The notes: a model not told the origin generated them from the letters alone. 64,000 bases of DNA from Apodospora peruviana (GCA_033439685.1 JAUEDM010000001.1:3472001-3536000); one strand, 5' to 3'; shown: positions 9,101-23,259, counted from the stretch's first letter. Numbers and translations are program-made.

Positions 9101-12100
9101 TCCATTTGACAGCTACAGATGGCCTGTGCGGCCTACAGTTTATCATCCTCGTTTCCTCGGAATGAAAGATGTACCTTATTTCGGTTATCAATGCAGTACT
9201 TGAGAAACATACATGTCTGTGGGTGTTTTTTCTCCGGTTCCTTGAGGCATTGTATTCTCCAGATAAGGCCCTCAGGTGGCATTGCGTGCGGTTGTAAGTT
9301 GGAAGGGATTCATTCGTCCCAGGAGGCAGCCTCAACAAGCTGGAGAGGTGCACACCATACCATTACGAATACGTTTCACAGCCGAGAGAGACTCTATCTG
9401 CGTTAACCTGACGGTTTTGGTTCTCATCTTCCCCGCATCTATCTCGTGATGCCACTTGCACCGAAAGTATGAGCAGCTATGCCATTACTCGTTAGCTAAG
9501 AAAAAACGGTGTGGTGGTATTGAGGAGGCGCGCGCATCTCGGTCTAGCTTTGTGTATGTGTGCGTTGTGAGTAGGTTTTCGGATCTCGGCATCAGCATTT
9601 GGGCATCGAGTCATGGATACCGAAATGAATGACAGTGTTGGATTACTTATCATCGTGGCAGTTGGTGATGGACAGCCGGCCGACGACCACATAAGTCGAG
9701 GGAGTGATCCCGCATGAGGAGTCTCCATACATGAGAAAACAGGCCAAACGGACGGAATCGGGGAATGGCCGGAATAGGATCTTAGTTGGCAATAAACTCC
9801 CGTCGACAGACTCTTGTTCGACCGTTGGTCTCGTAGACAAATCGACTAACAGCCCACATCGACATCGACGCCGGCCAGTGCGTGCATGTGCTTGCTTGTA
9901 CGTGTGGTGCGTCTGTGTCGAAATCTAGAACTGCCTGGTGCCTGTTCAGCTCCAAACAGAGGAAGTGGTGCAGAGAGTGACATGGCAAGCCACGAATCGT
10001 TTACGAGACATGTGCTCCTCCTCCGTTTTGGAGAAAGCTATCACTCGTACTATAGGATATTTTGACTCTACACTGTAAAACAGCTAAACCCCCCTTCATG
10101 CAGGTTTCCAGAGCCCAATGGGAAACGGGGCGGCAACAGCATCTAGACCTGGAACTCCACAATGCCGAGCATGGTTCAAGCCAGTCCGTGCCTGGCGACG
10201 AGGGAACTAATGTAGCAGAAGGGAGGACCTCCCGCAGTCGGTTTCTGAGAAACTCTTGTACTGTATTATCGTAGAGTATATGTGCCCATCAGAGGCGCAA
10301 TCAGTGCGGGGAATGGACCGATGCTGGCGCGATAAATGGAGAGAAAATGAAGAGTCGCGAGGTCGTACAACTTTGGCCGTGTCGGCGGGGCTCGCTTTTG
10401 TTGCTGATCAACTTCGTTTCGATGGCGATATGGGGCAATTCCTCGTCCGAGAGACGTCGTTTACCTGCCTTGATATATTTGTGATATAACGGGTGCGTGC
10501 ATCCTGGAACCATTGTTATCTGTTGGTGTTGTTCAAATAGTAGAACCTGGACGTCTCTAGCATAACACCAGGGTGGTCTCACATGTATGTCATTGTACAC
10601 GTACGGTAGAATGGAGCGCGACCCAGGAGACTCGCAGAGTGCGAGAGCCTGGTAAGTTGCAGTCGTCCATCCGCCCGCCGGAGGACCACATGGTAATGTC
10701 CGTTGCAAGTGTGTACGACAGCGGCGCCACCACTCAACAGCCCTATGCTACAGTATCATCTGTGGTCCCCGGATCAGCGTCAGCAAATCCTTGCCTATTC
10801 CCGAAGTCCCAGCTGTTTCCGCGACCCACGAAATATACGATGGATCGACGACGAGGTCGTTGGACCCTTTGCCTCCAAGACAGTTGCCATGGTTTACTTT
10901 TCAGTTTTGAGTTTTTGCCACACGAAAGGGCCCGGCTCATCGTGCTTTTCCATTCGACCCGGCATTTGATGCCACCATCCTAACTGCAGGTAATCTAAAG
11001 CTTCCAAAGGGTGTCGAAGTATGCCACAGTTCTTGGCACCGTGTCAGTGATGGAGGTGCGGCCAGCGAACGGGAATAAGCCACGACTCGCTCTTCGTGGT
11101 GATAAGTCAAGCCGGCTCGCCAATCTGTGCTGACGATCAGGCCATTGGCTGAATTCTGGTAAGGGCTGTAGCATCGTTAATGTCTGGCCGTTCTGAGCTG
11201 GCCGCGAGTAGCTGGTGTTTCCTTTATCTATCCGGCATGGAATTGGCCAGATCCTACGGTTAAGAATGGAACACCCAAGAGCCAAGACACCCATCTTACC
11301 GCGCTGTGCATAACTTGGCAAGCTACTGCACGGCGATGGAGTTTTTTGGGAGAGGGGGAAGGGGGCAGCTGGAAATGTGGATCGTGGAGCATGGAGACAG
11401 GATGGGGACGAGACGGCAGAATAGATGAGACCGCCAGACGATCAAACGATATAGGGTCCACGAAGGCGAAAAATGCTAAATTTGTTCCTACGCGTAGATG
11501 GAAAGGTAACTGTCGATCGCGGTTTCTCTCAATCTCATGTCAATATTGAGGTGATGACGACGAGCATTAGCCCAGGACGAGATGCGTCCCATCGTCCCAT
11601 GGCCATGTCTTTCCTACTGGAGAGGCTTGGTACGTATGCGGCCATATGAGATGGGCATGCATTGCGCGGTCTCCGTAGCAGCCGACGGAGGCCGTGAAGG
11701 CAGAGTCAGTGGAACCCAGTCAGCACAGGTTGCAGTCTCGTATGTATATGTGGTGTACTACAGGACCGGTGAGAAACAATGCAATATCAGGCCATAGAAG
11801 GGTCCTGGCAGATGTATTCTTAGAGTGGTCAGCCATTCCTTGCACGAGATGCACATGGTGGAGGAATAAAATGAAAATGAAAACACGCGGTTACCCATAG
11901 GGAAGAAGGGGTAAAATGCTGTCGTTCGGTAGGTCTGCTTCTTTCCTTCTCCAAGGCCGATAGATCCATCAGGGAAAGTATGATCCTCATGGATGTCGGA
12001 GGAGGGCGGTCGTCCGAAGGTGCGCTTTCCTTAAACAAGGACTAACTTTATCGGTGTCGTTGCTTATTTCTCCTGCTAGTAGAGTTCTAATCCTAATGCG

Positions 12101-13542
12101 GTTAGAATATCTGGTTCCCCGACTTCCGAGTGTCCACGTTGCTCCCACGATGGCAGTCGCTGCTGCCCCCGGCCGCCGACAGGCACCACCGCCGTTGAAA
12201 CGGGGAACGGAGTCTCAGAACGTCCGCTCAGCTCCGAGCTTGCCGTTGGATTCGCCTCAACACTTCGAAACGGCCATTGTGGCTTTCTAGTCACATCTGC
12301 TTTGTTCCTGCATGTTCAATTCCATGTTATGGACTTTTTTCGATGATTTTTCCAAACGCCATGAACCACAAGCGCCTGCTATCTTGATCGAGTTACTCTT
12401 GTGAATATAAGGGCACAGGGGGAAGGCGCGCACTAGTTTACCCCGCAAAATTGCACGGCTTTGGGTGACCTTGCGGTGGATCCGTGACGTCGAAGCCCTG
12501 GGAACCCTTGGCTTCTCCCCAGCTGGCAGCGCCCCACGTCCCGGCGCAGTCGTCGCTGCCCTGTGAAAGGAGCGTCGTTGCACACAACCTCCCAAAAGGC
12601 TGCAAGAGGCAGCGACGGTGCTCATCCTGCACGGCTCATTGGCCGAGCCACTGGATTGCACCCCGCCATCACGCATGGTAGCCAATCACGCGACCAGCGG
12701 ATTAGGAATGCTGATAATGCTCGGAGCAGAAGCGATCGCCCGCTCCTGCTGATGACCGGGGTAGTCACCGCAGTGTATCCGTAATCCGTACAATTAGGGA
12801 GGACTTACTAGACCTCCCCGGAGTACGGATATCCATCGTCTTCTTCTTCTCTCTCTCCTCCCTTTACGATCATCACATCCCAACTGCGACTGCCTTACTC
12901 CACGTACAGTAACTAGCATCCCCCGTGTGTCACCACTTACTGCCTCCAGTCGAGTAATTCACGCTGCCCAATTCCCACCGCGACCCCGCTTCCTCTTTCC
13001 GTGAAAGACATCCGTGCTCAAAGACCAGACCGCCTCAGACCGTTGACCTAGGGATTCGTACTTTGGCGGGACACCGTGGGTGAACAAAGGAAAGAACAGT
13101 TTACCGCGCTCTGACGGCGGGTCATCCGGCCATATAGACTCTGGGCCGTCACCTGGCGAGGACCAGACGCAATTTGGAGCGAATCGAACGATCGTTGCCG
13201 ATCATCTCCTTCCCGTCAAAGGGAAAAAGGCAAAAAGGCAATCCCAAAGCTATCGCGGATTCGCATCCCTAGCTTATCCCTGGCTTGGGCCTCACTCGTC
13301 ATTCGACCCCCACTACGGATTACACCTTGCTGGAGTGCGTTTCACTGCCACTACGTCGAGCGGCATCGTCGCACATAACTCGAACCATCTCGTACTATAA
13401 ACATACGATCTCTTCTCCCGAACCCACTCTCACTGCAGACTCAACTCCGACTTTGACCTGAAACCCCTGATTCCGTGCTTGACTTCGGACCGTGATCCAG
13501 CTCTATAAAACTCCAACCATCCTCTTGATCACCTCGCCCACC
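9101..13542. other. 4.4-kb gene-free stretch upstream of the RRxS protein
   Basis: Only short, mutually overlapping ORFs in all frames (longest about 136 codons, 10573-10983 on plus and 10301-10708 on minus). None shows a known motif or a convincing intron-joined structure. CT-rich tracts at 12838-12870 and TATAAAA at 13504-13510 suggest that the last several hundred bases are promoter and leader of the next gene. Confidence 0.5.
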
Positions 13543-14409
13543 ATGTCTTCGGACAACAATAACCCTAATCCAAACGACATGGCGCGCCAACAGCGACGCG
13601 GGTCCGTCAGCTCTGCGGCTCTGTCCAACCTCTTCCGGGCCAACTCCATTTCGCAAGGCCCGAGTGCAGCCACAGGCTTCCCCGGCCCTCTCACAACTGC
13701 CGCCTTGAACGACCAGCGCCGGAGATTGTCCATTACGACTCTTGGTCTCTCTGGCACCTCTCCTAACTCGGCCTCCACTGCGTTCATGCGTAGAGGCAGC
13801 CTGTCGACAAACTCGGATTCAATCGATGAAAGTGCCGTGGACGATGACGATGCCCGCACCGCGCCGACGACGCCCTTCACCCGCCGCATGAGCTTTGGTG
13901 CCCAAGCCATGCGAGGTGTCCGAGCAGGTACAAGCCCCGGTAACAATGGTAGGCCGTCCCCACCACTCCGTCGCGCCAGCACTGCCGTTCGTGGTAGCCC
14001 AAGTTCACCTCCACTTTCCTCGGCAACCGCCGGGAACTACACTTGGGGAAAGATATCTCAGGCAAGCACTGCAAACCAACCTAGAGCAGGTTCTGACATG
14101 TGCCCTCCTTCCGCTCGATCAGACCAAGGCTTCAACTGGTCCGATCAGCTTAGGTCTCGTGCCGAGAGCACCGTCACTTCGGGCCCCCGCGCCTCGTTCT
14201 CTTTTACGTCGGGTCTGAGCAGCTCGCCTCCCCGGGCCGGCATTGGTGGCGGTGCTGGACCACTGCCAGCTGTTAGCCCCCACCATGATAGGGCCAAGTC
14301 GGTTTCCGATATGCCGGCGCCTCCGGCTTCGGCACCCCGGGCCCGCGCCCCACAGAAGCCAGACCACATTCAGGAGCGGATTTTGAAGGGCGATTTCTAC
14401 ATGGACTGA
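13543..14409 (+). CDS. Ser/Arg-rich protein with RRxS/RRGS sites, fungal-conserved type
   Basis: 288 residues from the ATG at 13543 (context CACCATGTC). The frame is open 17 codons further up, but this ATG has the better context. The protein is low-complexity and probably disordered, with repeated basophilic phosphorylation-type sites: RRGSVSS, RRRLSITTLGL, MRRGSLSTNSDS, RRMSFGAQAM, LRRASTAV. It ends in a short conserved-looking tail, HIQERILKGDFYMD. I recall very similar uncharacterised proteins across Pezizomycotina, but no established function. The RRxS pattern is typical of PKA or related kinase targets; that is inference. TATAAAA lies only 33 nt upstream of the ATG, too close for a normal leader if it is a true TATA box. 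Confidence 0.75.
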   Translation: MSSDNNNPNPNDMARQQRRGSVSSAALSNLFRANSISQGPSAATGFPGPLTTAALNDQRRRLSITTLGLSGTSPNSASTAFMRRGSLSTNSDSIDESAVDDDDARTAPTTPFTRRMSFGAQAMRGVRAGTSPGNNGRPSPPLRRASTAVRGSPSSPPLSSATAGNYTWGKISQASTANQPRAGSDMCPPSARSDQGFNWSDQLRSRAESTVTSGPRASFSFTSGLSSSPPRAGIGGGAGPLPAVSPHHDRAKSVSDMPAPPASAPRARAPQKPDHIQERILKGDFYMD

Positions 14410-15700
14410 GTCTTGCGAGGCTGGGAATATGACAAGCGGCGCGTCTTCTGCATGCTCTGCCAGACCTTTTATGCCTTTGTTTCATGTTGTCGGCGTATGA
14501 TTATTCTGATGACTTCGTTTTGGCCGGATCTTTTTATCCTACCCCCTAAACTGAAGCTTGTACCGTGTTCATCAACAGGAGCTTCAAGTTGGGGATTGGG
14601 CCTTCTCTTACTGTTTGTCTTTTGGAGTTAAACTTTGTGCAACGTTTCGGTTTTGTTTCCCTCGGAGAGAGAGCAGGCTTTGAAAAGCGAGGTTATCCCA
14701 AAAGCAAAAAAGGGAAGTGGATCGGGAAAAACATATGAAACGAACTGGAGTTTTGGCCAGGGAGCGGATTGGTAGCCAGAAATGGGACCAGTGGTGGACT
14801 GCGGGCATGATATCATCAGGCGAACAGCCTAGCAGATGGGGCGAGCCGGCACCATGAAGCTGAATTGCTTTTATTTTTATCTTCCTGGTCCCCAGAGAAT
14901 GAAGCAAGGCCTGAAGCCACGATGGCATCCATGGAGCATGTATGTGTGCGCGTGTGTATGAGTTGTTGGAACAGACTTGGAAGTATGTATGATTATTAGG
15001 TACTACCCTTGCGTGCCCGACTCAGATTGACGAGTTGGCTTTGAGGAGTTGTGGTGGAGGAGTTGGTCAGAAACAAGATTGCCCTTTCCTTTTCGTAAGG
15101 AGGCAACATTATCGATATATATATCTACGTTCCGACTACCACTGATGTCCATGTTGCAATGAATACGTCATAGCAAGTTCCCAATCTTTCTCCGATGTGG
15201 TGCTACCAGGCAACCTGATCAAGCATATATCGTTGTCGAAACCCTTTACTGGTACTAGTACTAGAACTATGGTTTACTTCTTTGTCTCTTTCTGGCGATG
15301 AACTTGATCATGGCCTTCCCAACCATAAGAAACCCATCACCAACTTGATAGTATTTGGAAGACATCCAACCAGTAATATTGGTGTGAGCATGTCCTAATG
15401 CTTCTTCCTTTTGTCTTATATGCGTGCAGTGGTGCTTCTATTAATATTCTACCCAATAACTCACCCTTTGCTGTCTTCCTCAAGCTTAGCATTAGATTCA
15501 CTTATCCAAAATTCCCTCTCGTCGATCTACACTCCACTTCTGTCTATCTGCACTCCGATATCTGAGCCTGTTTAGCTTCTTTCTACAGTCCCGCTTGAAA
15601 CTTTCAAGCCTATTGGATACATACATAGTCCATCAGCGAGTCAAGCGAGTTAACAAGCTCTGGAAAGAAGCTGAGAGCTTCCTGTCAGCTTCGTGGCAGA
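14410..15700. other. Downstream of the RRxS gene, no gene seen
   Basis: 3' UTR-like sequence, then AT-richer DNA. A minus-strand frame at 14608-14928 and smaller ones have no recognisable content. A small palindrome (ATCGATATATATATC) lies near 15113. Confidence 0.5.
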
Positions 15701-17480
15701 ACAAAGGGAGTCTTCATCTCTCCGAGAATATAATTATGTCAAGCCGCATGTGATCATCGGACTGATCTACCACCTCTCTGTCTACATATCTAGGTATACG
15801 TACCTCTATACTCAGTAAGTGTCTGTCTAGTAGGTATGATATGATCTCCAAGCAGGCCGTTCTAGACGACAAAGACCCCCGGCCAGAATAGAACCCCAAC
15901 CGAAAAGTTCTACCGCTTCATACGCAGTACTATTGTGCCGAACAGACCGAAGCGAGACCGGAAGCCGGAACAACCTGCTTTCTTTATTCTTAATATACGT
16001 AAGAGGATTTAGCTTACAATCCCAGTTTATATGTACGTAAGGGTTCCGAACAGGCGAGATTATGAGACAAAGAGGAGAAAAAAGACCGAATCTAGATCTA
16101 ACACCGTCGTACATCATGAATAGCAGGCCCCACCTTTATCGCGTGATAGCTATCCATCTACTAGATATTCTTATCGTTTTTGGTCAAAGAGTCTAGGTAG
16201 GAAAGAACAATCGCAAGAGTTGCTGTGACAATAAGGAGTAACATAAATCCGCAGCTCTTGATATGAATATCGGTGCTACTTGCCTCGGCAGTTTTAATGA
16301 TAGGTGAGATATGGGAATCCAGAGTGAGCCGAGGTCCGTTCAGGCTGTACATAACTCGATGAGAAATAATTAGAAAAGGTTAGGCATAAAATATATCCTT
16401 CAATTCAGAGATCCTCTTGTGTTAATACTGGAGTAATTATTGCGATATTTTGGCAACTGAGGGCCCCACCCCTTACCACCCACCGATGGTAGTAAGATCA
16501 GACCATCTATAACGAAGGGACGTACTGGAAAGGGGGAACACATCTTACACTCGTACATGTTTCTGTGTCTGATACACAATGTGGGTGACGTGGTGATTCT
16601 CTAATCCTGTTCTGCTGGCCGTCAGTTTAGTACCAGGAACGCTCTCCTTGGTAAGCCCCTGAGATGGCAATTGGGACCCCATGCGACCTGATCTCTAACG
16701 GGCATGATGCTGTAAAAGAGTAAGTTAATTTCTTATAAATCTAAGTCCGTTCAACTATATTCACTCTCAGTCCAACCAAAGAAATAGCCTAGGAGGTACT
16801 ATATCGACAAATCTTGGAAGAACGGATAAGCCTCTAACACCATTCTACACAGAAGAATCTGTTAATAACAGCATTCTTATCACTTACTTGAGTTGACGTC
16901 AGGGCCTCATCAGTCTACCGAACTACTTAGATATAAACGTTCGGATGCACTACCCAAGCCCGTTGAATAACTAAAAAGGTGGCTTCCAAACAACGATGGT
17001 AGTACTGTACCATTCTGAACAGCCTCACGGAACCATGTTGAGCGGATAAGAATGGAGGTTACCGTCGGCTTTTCCAATCCAGTCGCCATAGTATATAGAG
17101 GTAGTCGACTTACCCTTGGAGTTATTGCACCATTCTTGGTCCCTACTAGAATATAGAAGTAAAGTTGCAGGACGACCAAGACTGATGAGTCATGAGCATA
17201 GGTTAATATCACCGTCAAAGTTAGAATATCACAGTGTATCAAATGCAACATACGAACATGTAAAATAAGTAGACTTAGTAGGACGACTTAACCTTGAGAC
17301 ATTATACAGTTCAGTGCTACGAGAATAAGTAAGTGTTAGTCTGGGAATCTGGCCCGGGAGTCTGTGAATAAACACGCTCGATACATATGGATGGTGTCTA
17401 CTTGATCTGTCTATTTTGCTTTGGTTGCTAACTCCTGAGCCGCTCACCTTTCTTCTCACAGCTACTTGTGTATTAGTATT
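15701..17480. other. AT-richer block without genes
   Basis: By eye this block is clearly richer in A+T and in TpA than its flanks; single 60-nt rows such as 16381 and 17221 are near one-third G+C. It has no ORF above 113 codons and no recognisable transposase, RT or LTR. A 13-bp direct repeat (AAGTAGACTTAGT) occurs at 17277 and again at 17651. It could be a decayed, RIP-affected repeat or plain AT-rich spacer. Confidence 0.4.
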
Positions 17481-19722
17481 GCATTAGGACCAGCCAGAGT
17501 CTTGGGGCAGTAGTGCTCTTGAGAGTCCTGGCATGTTAGACCTCCACACGCGAAGTTTGAACTCCGTTTTTAAAAAATAGAGGATATTCCACATATCTCT
17601 AATGACGACCAGTGTCAATGGAAATTTCATCACACCAATAACGACGGCTGAAGTAGACTTAGTTGGCCTCTGAATAACATCGCACACTCCATTGCATCGG
17701 CTCACCACTAAACCCCGTGCACGGGACTCACGATATACGACAGCAGTGAAATATATCATGACGCGACAAGAAAGAAGAATGCACGTACAGACCACGAGAT
17801 CACGTGATGAAGATTCTTCCATTTTCCAAGACGGGGTCTCGACTTCCGGCTCAATCTGGGGCATCATGGCGACTGAGGCTCCGCGGAAAGATTCTGAAAC
17901 CGCGTCTGAGACCCGCTGACTGCACCGTTTCAGGCCTCCTCCTCCTCCTCCTCCGCCTCCCACCTGTCCCGCACGATGACAATGGTGAACTGACATTTCT
18001 CACGTCGTCAGTTTTTACCTTCCAAATGCACTCAGCTCGCTACGCTTCAGCGGCATTATGTTCGTGGTTGTTGGTTGCGAGGCTTACAAACTCCCCGACG
18101 GGGAATTCGACAAACCTAAAAAGCACAGGAGGATGGATTACAGGAGTCCATGTCGAAATGCGCGCGCCGGACACCCACTACACGAGATGCATATCACGAA
18201 GCATCTAAAATCATGTTGGATCGTGATATCAGCTCTTGGCAACGCGGCGACGAGAGAGATCTGATGGATGAACAGAACAAAAATAGATATATGTATAGCT
18301 TCCCTCCCTCTCTCGGGGAATCGGGAATCTGATCTGCCAACTTCACTTATCCATTGTCTCGAACACCGGCTGAGCCTCCTCCCATCCGATCTTTTCTTTC
18401 CACTCAGTTGGTTAGTACATACTGGCGGCCTCAGTTGAATCGGACTCAAAGTATCACAGATTCATGATTTTTCTTTCGTTTACATATTACCGACACTGCG
18501 GGCCGGCTGGGAAGGATTGAAAAGTTAAGCTGTAGCATTGACAAGGAACATGGTGAGATCGCCATGTATGCGTTCCTGCTGTGTGTCAAAATGATACCTC
18601 TTTCTGCTCATTGACAGCACAGGGACATTTGTACTGTGTCCAACCAGACAATAAGCTTGAATCTTGTGGCTTAGTAGAGAGGCAGATCATAATGCAAAGT
18701 GGCGAGTTGTGTGAGTTCATGTTGCTGCATTGGTCTAGACTCTCTCTTAGACAAGCGCGGAACCGAGAACAACAAACACAGGCGAAAGGAGGGAGTAAAT
18801 CTGTTCGTAGTTGTGATCACCCTACACGAGGAATTGCAGGTCCAGTTCCCGTTCGAGTGTGCAGCTCGCTCTAGAGCCGTAAGTGTTGATGGACGGCCAG
18901 TAAGCACCATGTTTCGCATCATGACTGTGTTTACACATCTGGGGAAGCGAACTGTTCATTGTTACTGATGATGAGGATCGTGGTTCATACCCTAGAGAAA
19001 CAAGTGTCCGGGTGACAGGTATAAAGCGGAACAGAAGGTCCACCAAGGCAACCAAACATCGAAACTCAGCTGCCAGGCTTGGGCGAAAGGTCGGTCATGT
19101 GTCTGGTGGTTTCGTATATCACAGCAAAACATGGCGAATGATGGCTGGCGAGAAGTTCAGACGACGGGATACCGTGTGAGAGGACACTGACTGCTACAGG
19201 GCGGGGGCGCGTGATCGACGGACCCCTATCCCTCCTCCCGTATCTCCTTTCAGGCTTTCGAGAAAAGAGGCACCTCAAACTGAAAGAAGAATATAAAAAG
19301 TAACAACAGGTACGAAGTTGAAACGATGAATGGGAGATCCTCCCATCTCCCGGAAGCGAATCGCCCTTTGTACATTTTGTCGTGCAGATAGCGTCCTCAT
19401 GAGTAAGGTATTCCGGATCCTCTTCGACTCGCCAATAGAGGAAAAACTGTCGGTTTCGATTTAGACTTAGGTACGGAATATTATCGACGAGAACTCGAGG
19501 TAGGATGAAAGCTGAAATGTACGGGCGCTGGAGGATCCTTGGTGACTTAAAAACTAAAGAGGTTGCAGGGGGACGACGGGCCCTTTTTCGTTCTTTAACG
19601 AACGGACGGCAAACATCGGCTGGCGATTCGAACGCTGAAAGTTTTCAAGAAAGTCCGGTCTTGGGCCTCAACAAGGGCGACAGGTCCGTTCGGAGAAAAT
19701 TGGCATGCTTCTTTCCGGACGG

Positions 19723-19744
19723 ATACCTACCTACCTACCTACCT
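19723..19744. repeat. (CTAC)n microsatellite
   Basis: About five TACC/CTAC units in a row, related in sequence to the GGTAGGT tract near 3241. Confidence 0.8.
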
Positions 19745-22700
19745 GACAGCACGGCAGCGCGCAGAAATGACAATGACTGGAGGCTCTTTCTTCGCTTTGC
19801 CTGCCTCTCTCTAGCCGATCGCTCGCCTCGCCAGTGACAGGTCGCACCGCTCAGCAGCGGATTCAGGGGGCTTGTGAATGGCGACAAGCTGACCAATGGG
19901 TTGGTCACAATGCCTCTCACTTGTGCAATGAGGATTCGTCTTCGATGACTTGCATGCACGCATCGCAATCGTATGTAGGCAAGCTTCAAATTTTCCTATT
20001 GCAACCAATTACACCTGGAAGCAAGCTCTTGGCCGACGAAAGAGCTGCTCGACCAATTCGACTCTGCCACATCATACACGTGTAGACGGCATCACACTCA
20101 CATCCATCTCGGCAATCCGTATCCCTGTCCCATCATGAAAATGGTCCTCGGTACGGATTATGTCAGGCTGGGACGGGGACTCCATCGAATAAGGATGCAA
20201 TACCCGACTGCCGAGGTCAGATGAAGTGATGAAGTAGAAGCTCGGATAAAGAGTCAAATAATGACAGCCAGGTCACACCGCCCATTCAACATCATCAAGT
20301 CAAGAATTCAAAGACTGCGAAGAAAGGATGTGTGGGCGATCTGGTGGTTGACAGCAGTGATTGGCCGGCTGTGAGGCTCTCGCAAAGAGGACCTGATTGA
20401 AGGACCTGTTCCTGGCGCGAGAAGGGTGTTTCCCTTCTGGAAGACGGCAAGAAAGATGGTCATATGGCTGGTGATTGACTGGCTGATCATCCCCCGGGCC
20501 GGGCCCCCTTCATCTTATTGCTGCCATTTCAGTTGGGCGATGTGGCCGGCCGGCCGCGTAGCAACTCGAATAGAAACCTCCCTGATGTCACTGCCAAAAC
20601 GAGTATTTTATCTCCAAGGGGCGTTCGTTCATTACGAATTCTCCGTACCTGCAGCGGGTCTGAACTTTGCCGACCTGCTCGGGTCTCACCTGGTCTGGCC
20701 AGTCTCCTCCATCGGACCCTTATTACCTTTGAAACATTTCGCACAGAGATCTCTCGCATCCTGTCGAGATCTCTTGTCATTGGTAGGTTGGGAGTCGGAT
20801 TGCGGTCTCTGGGAGCGGCTTCGATGCTTCATCAGCTGGCTGGGCTCACGAGCCAACAACACTCAGCGAGAAGGGCACACCGCGCACCGTCCCGGTTAAC
20901 GAACAAGCGAACGGCTGATTGCTTGGCAGCCCAGATCGTGGCTTGACCCTTTCGTGGGGTCCGTTCGAGTGGTATCACAAACGGGCAATTGGTGACGAAT
21001 TGCGGTGTTTCTCTCTATATGTGTGTGTTTGTTGATGCGCGTGCTGTGTTGGTGATGAAGGGCCCGAGACCACAGATTCGGGCGTTCGCCTGCATTTCAT
21101 GACTCCGACATGATGGTGTGTGTGTCTGGGCCCAAGCCTTCACAGCGCCCGCCGCCCCCCGTGGTCACTGGTTGGTCGGGTGGGTGGCTTCATCGTCATG
21201 AAAGACCACAGCACAAGGTTTTACAATATTGATTCCGCTTGCATTTAGTTCAGTAGTAGCCCGCAAGCGTTCTAAAAAACAACAAAGCGTCTGTGAGTTG
21301 CATCATTGTTGACTGTCGCCGTGTGAATGCCTTCAAATCCGCTGGAAGCTTAGGTAGTATCGGCGCAATGGCGCCCCCTTGGGATGCTATTGAGCGCTAA
21401 ATTGTCGTGAATGATTCAACAATGGGGCACTGGCTACATCCTTCGAAAAGCGATGCACGCACTCAACAGCTGAGAGCGCTTTGGATCTTGGCCCTGTCTG
21501 GCTCGCGCGGAGAGGTACCTGCAGAGAGTCCCAGTCTCCTGCATGATACATGTTGAGCTAAACTAGTGCGATTGTGGGGGGCATTCCACCTGGAAGAAAA
21601 AAAGAAAAAGGGTCAAGTTCATCTGGAAAACTCGCAGGGTTCGTCTTGTCGTGATGCCCGGATATAAACGATTAGTGGAGGGGGAAGCTGCTTGTTTATC
21701 GCCATCAAATATAGGAGGAGATAATGACCGGTTATCCGTACACTCGCCGCCAATGAAAGGGACAATCAAGATCGAACGAGTTCGAGATGAAAGCGGTGAG
21801 CGACAAGAACTTTCTCCAGACAAAAGAGATTCGGCAAGTTTGTGGCACTGATTGCCCCAACCTTGGCTTGCACGGAGGGGTTCAAGTGCTGGAACCCTGT
21901 CCCTTGATATTATTATGATCAGGGGTTCCGAGGTGGGGAGCACTGGGGATTTCGAGGGGAAAAGCCAGCGTTGGGTGTCGTGTAACGGCCTAACGCTGGG
22001 CATCTGGCACGAACCGTGAAGATGACCTTTTGAGACTCTGTTGGCCCGGTTTCGAATGTCGAATGGTAAAGTCGCAGCCCGGCTAAATGTGGCGGAAAGC
22101 TACCTCGTCCACGGGAGGTCGTTTCAGCTTGGCGAGATTCCGTCTCTCCCCAGTATTTGATGGCAGCTGTTAGTGAAGATCCCGAGCTGGGCGCTATGGT
22201 ATAAAATGGTGCTGCAGACGACCGAGATAAAGAGGCTCGCCAAAGCAATGGAACCCTCCATCCCCAGTCTGCAAGGGACAAGGAAGACGGGATGGGCGGT
22301 CGTCGGCGGACACGCGCATCGTGCTCTGACCAGTTTTCTCCTTTTGACATTTGATTGAATGGAGTCCTTCTCATCAGTGTTCTGCACGAGTGATGCATGT
22401 ATTATAGGGGACGGCGGAGTAGCGTAGCAGCACATGTTGGTGCCAACTTAAAACTTGACATCGCGGAGATTAACAAAAACGAACGTCTTGGTGATCTTAG
22501 TAACAGAAAGAAACACATGAGGGAACACTGAATAGAATTAGATTTAGAGGGCAAGAAAGGTGGAGCCAGGGATGGGATCACTTTGCTCTGCCCTGAACAT
22601 TCAATGCTCATTTGATCCTGCTGAACATCCAGACAAAGGTAACCATGATCTGACCCATAACCTGGCACATGCCTACTCCAGGAGGTACCTGATCTTGAAC

Positions 22701-23259
22701 ATCATCAGACGGAACACCCGGACACAGATCAGGGCCTCGGATAGGGTTTACTGGCCTACAGAGCCGGCGGGTTTAGTGGTCTCAGACGCAGACCCGTGTC
22801 TGCACCAAGTTACGAATTAGCTATCCGTACAGGCTGCTGTCGACGATTATCACAAGAACAAACTTCAGCCCAGCGGAACGACCAAGCACGGGAAGGAACG
22901 CATCGAAGGAATATCCGTGATCCATTTTCAAGACTCAACGTTCCCCTTAACGTCTAACAGATCCGTCTGTGTCTCTTTGTCCTCTCTCTTGGTTCTGTCC
23001 GACGACCAGCCCGCCCTGGCCTGCAGCAGCGACTGTGCCGCACTGCACTACCGCCGTCTCACACACCCCCAGACACCGTCTACAGCGCCCCGTCCCCGTC
23101 TCCCGTCAACCGTCCGTCTGTTGCTCCTGCTGCTGCATGCTCGATGCTCGTCAGGCCGCTCTCCGGTAGAGGCAGGACAACGATTTAATATATGCGACGT
23201 CAATCAGGGTCACCCAAGCAGCTCGAAACCTCTGCGAGTTGTCCTGCGTTGGGCTCTGA

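Noticed and set aside
17104..17310. Possible diverged direct repeats (GTCGACTTACCCTTGGAG and GACGACTTAACCTTGAGAC)
   Set aside because: Similarity is short and could be chance in AT-rich DNA; no element ends found.
17484..17996. 170-codon minus-strand ORF with a Gly run
   Set aside because: The Gly run is just a CCT microsatellite; the rest has no known motif.
20426..20946. Overlapping plus-strand ORFs of 157 and 142 codons
   Set aside because: They overlap in different frames with no recognisable content or splice structure.
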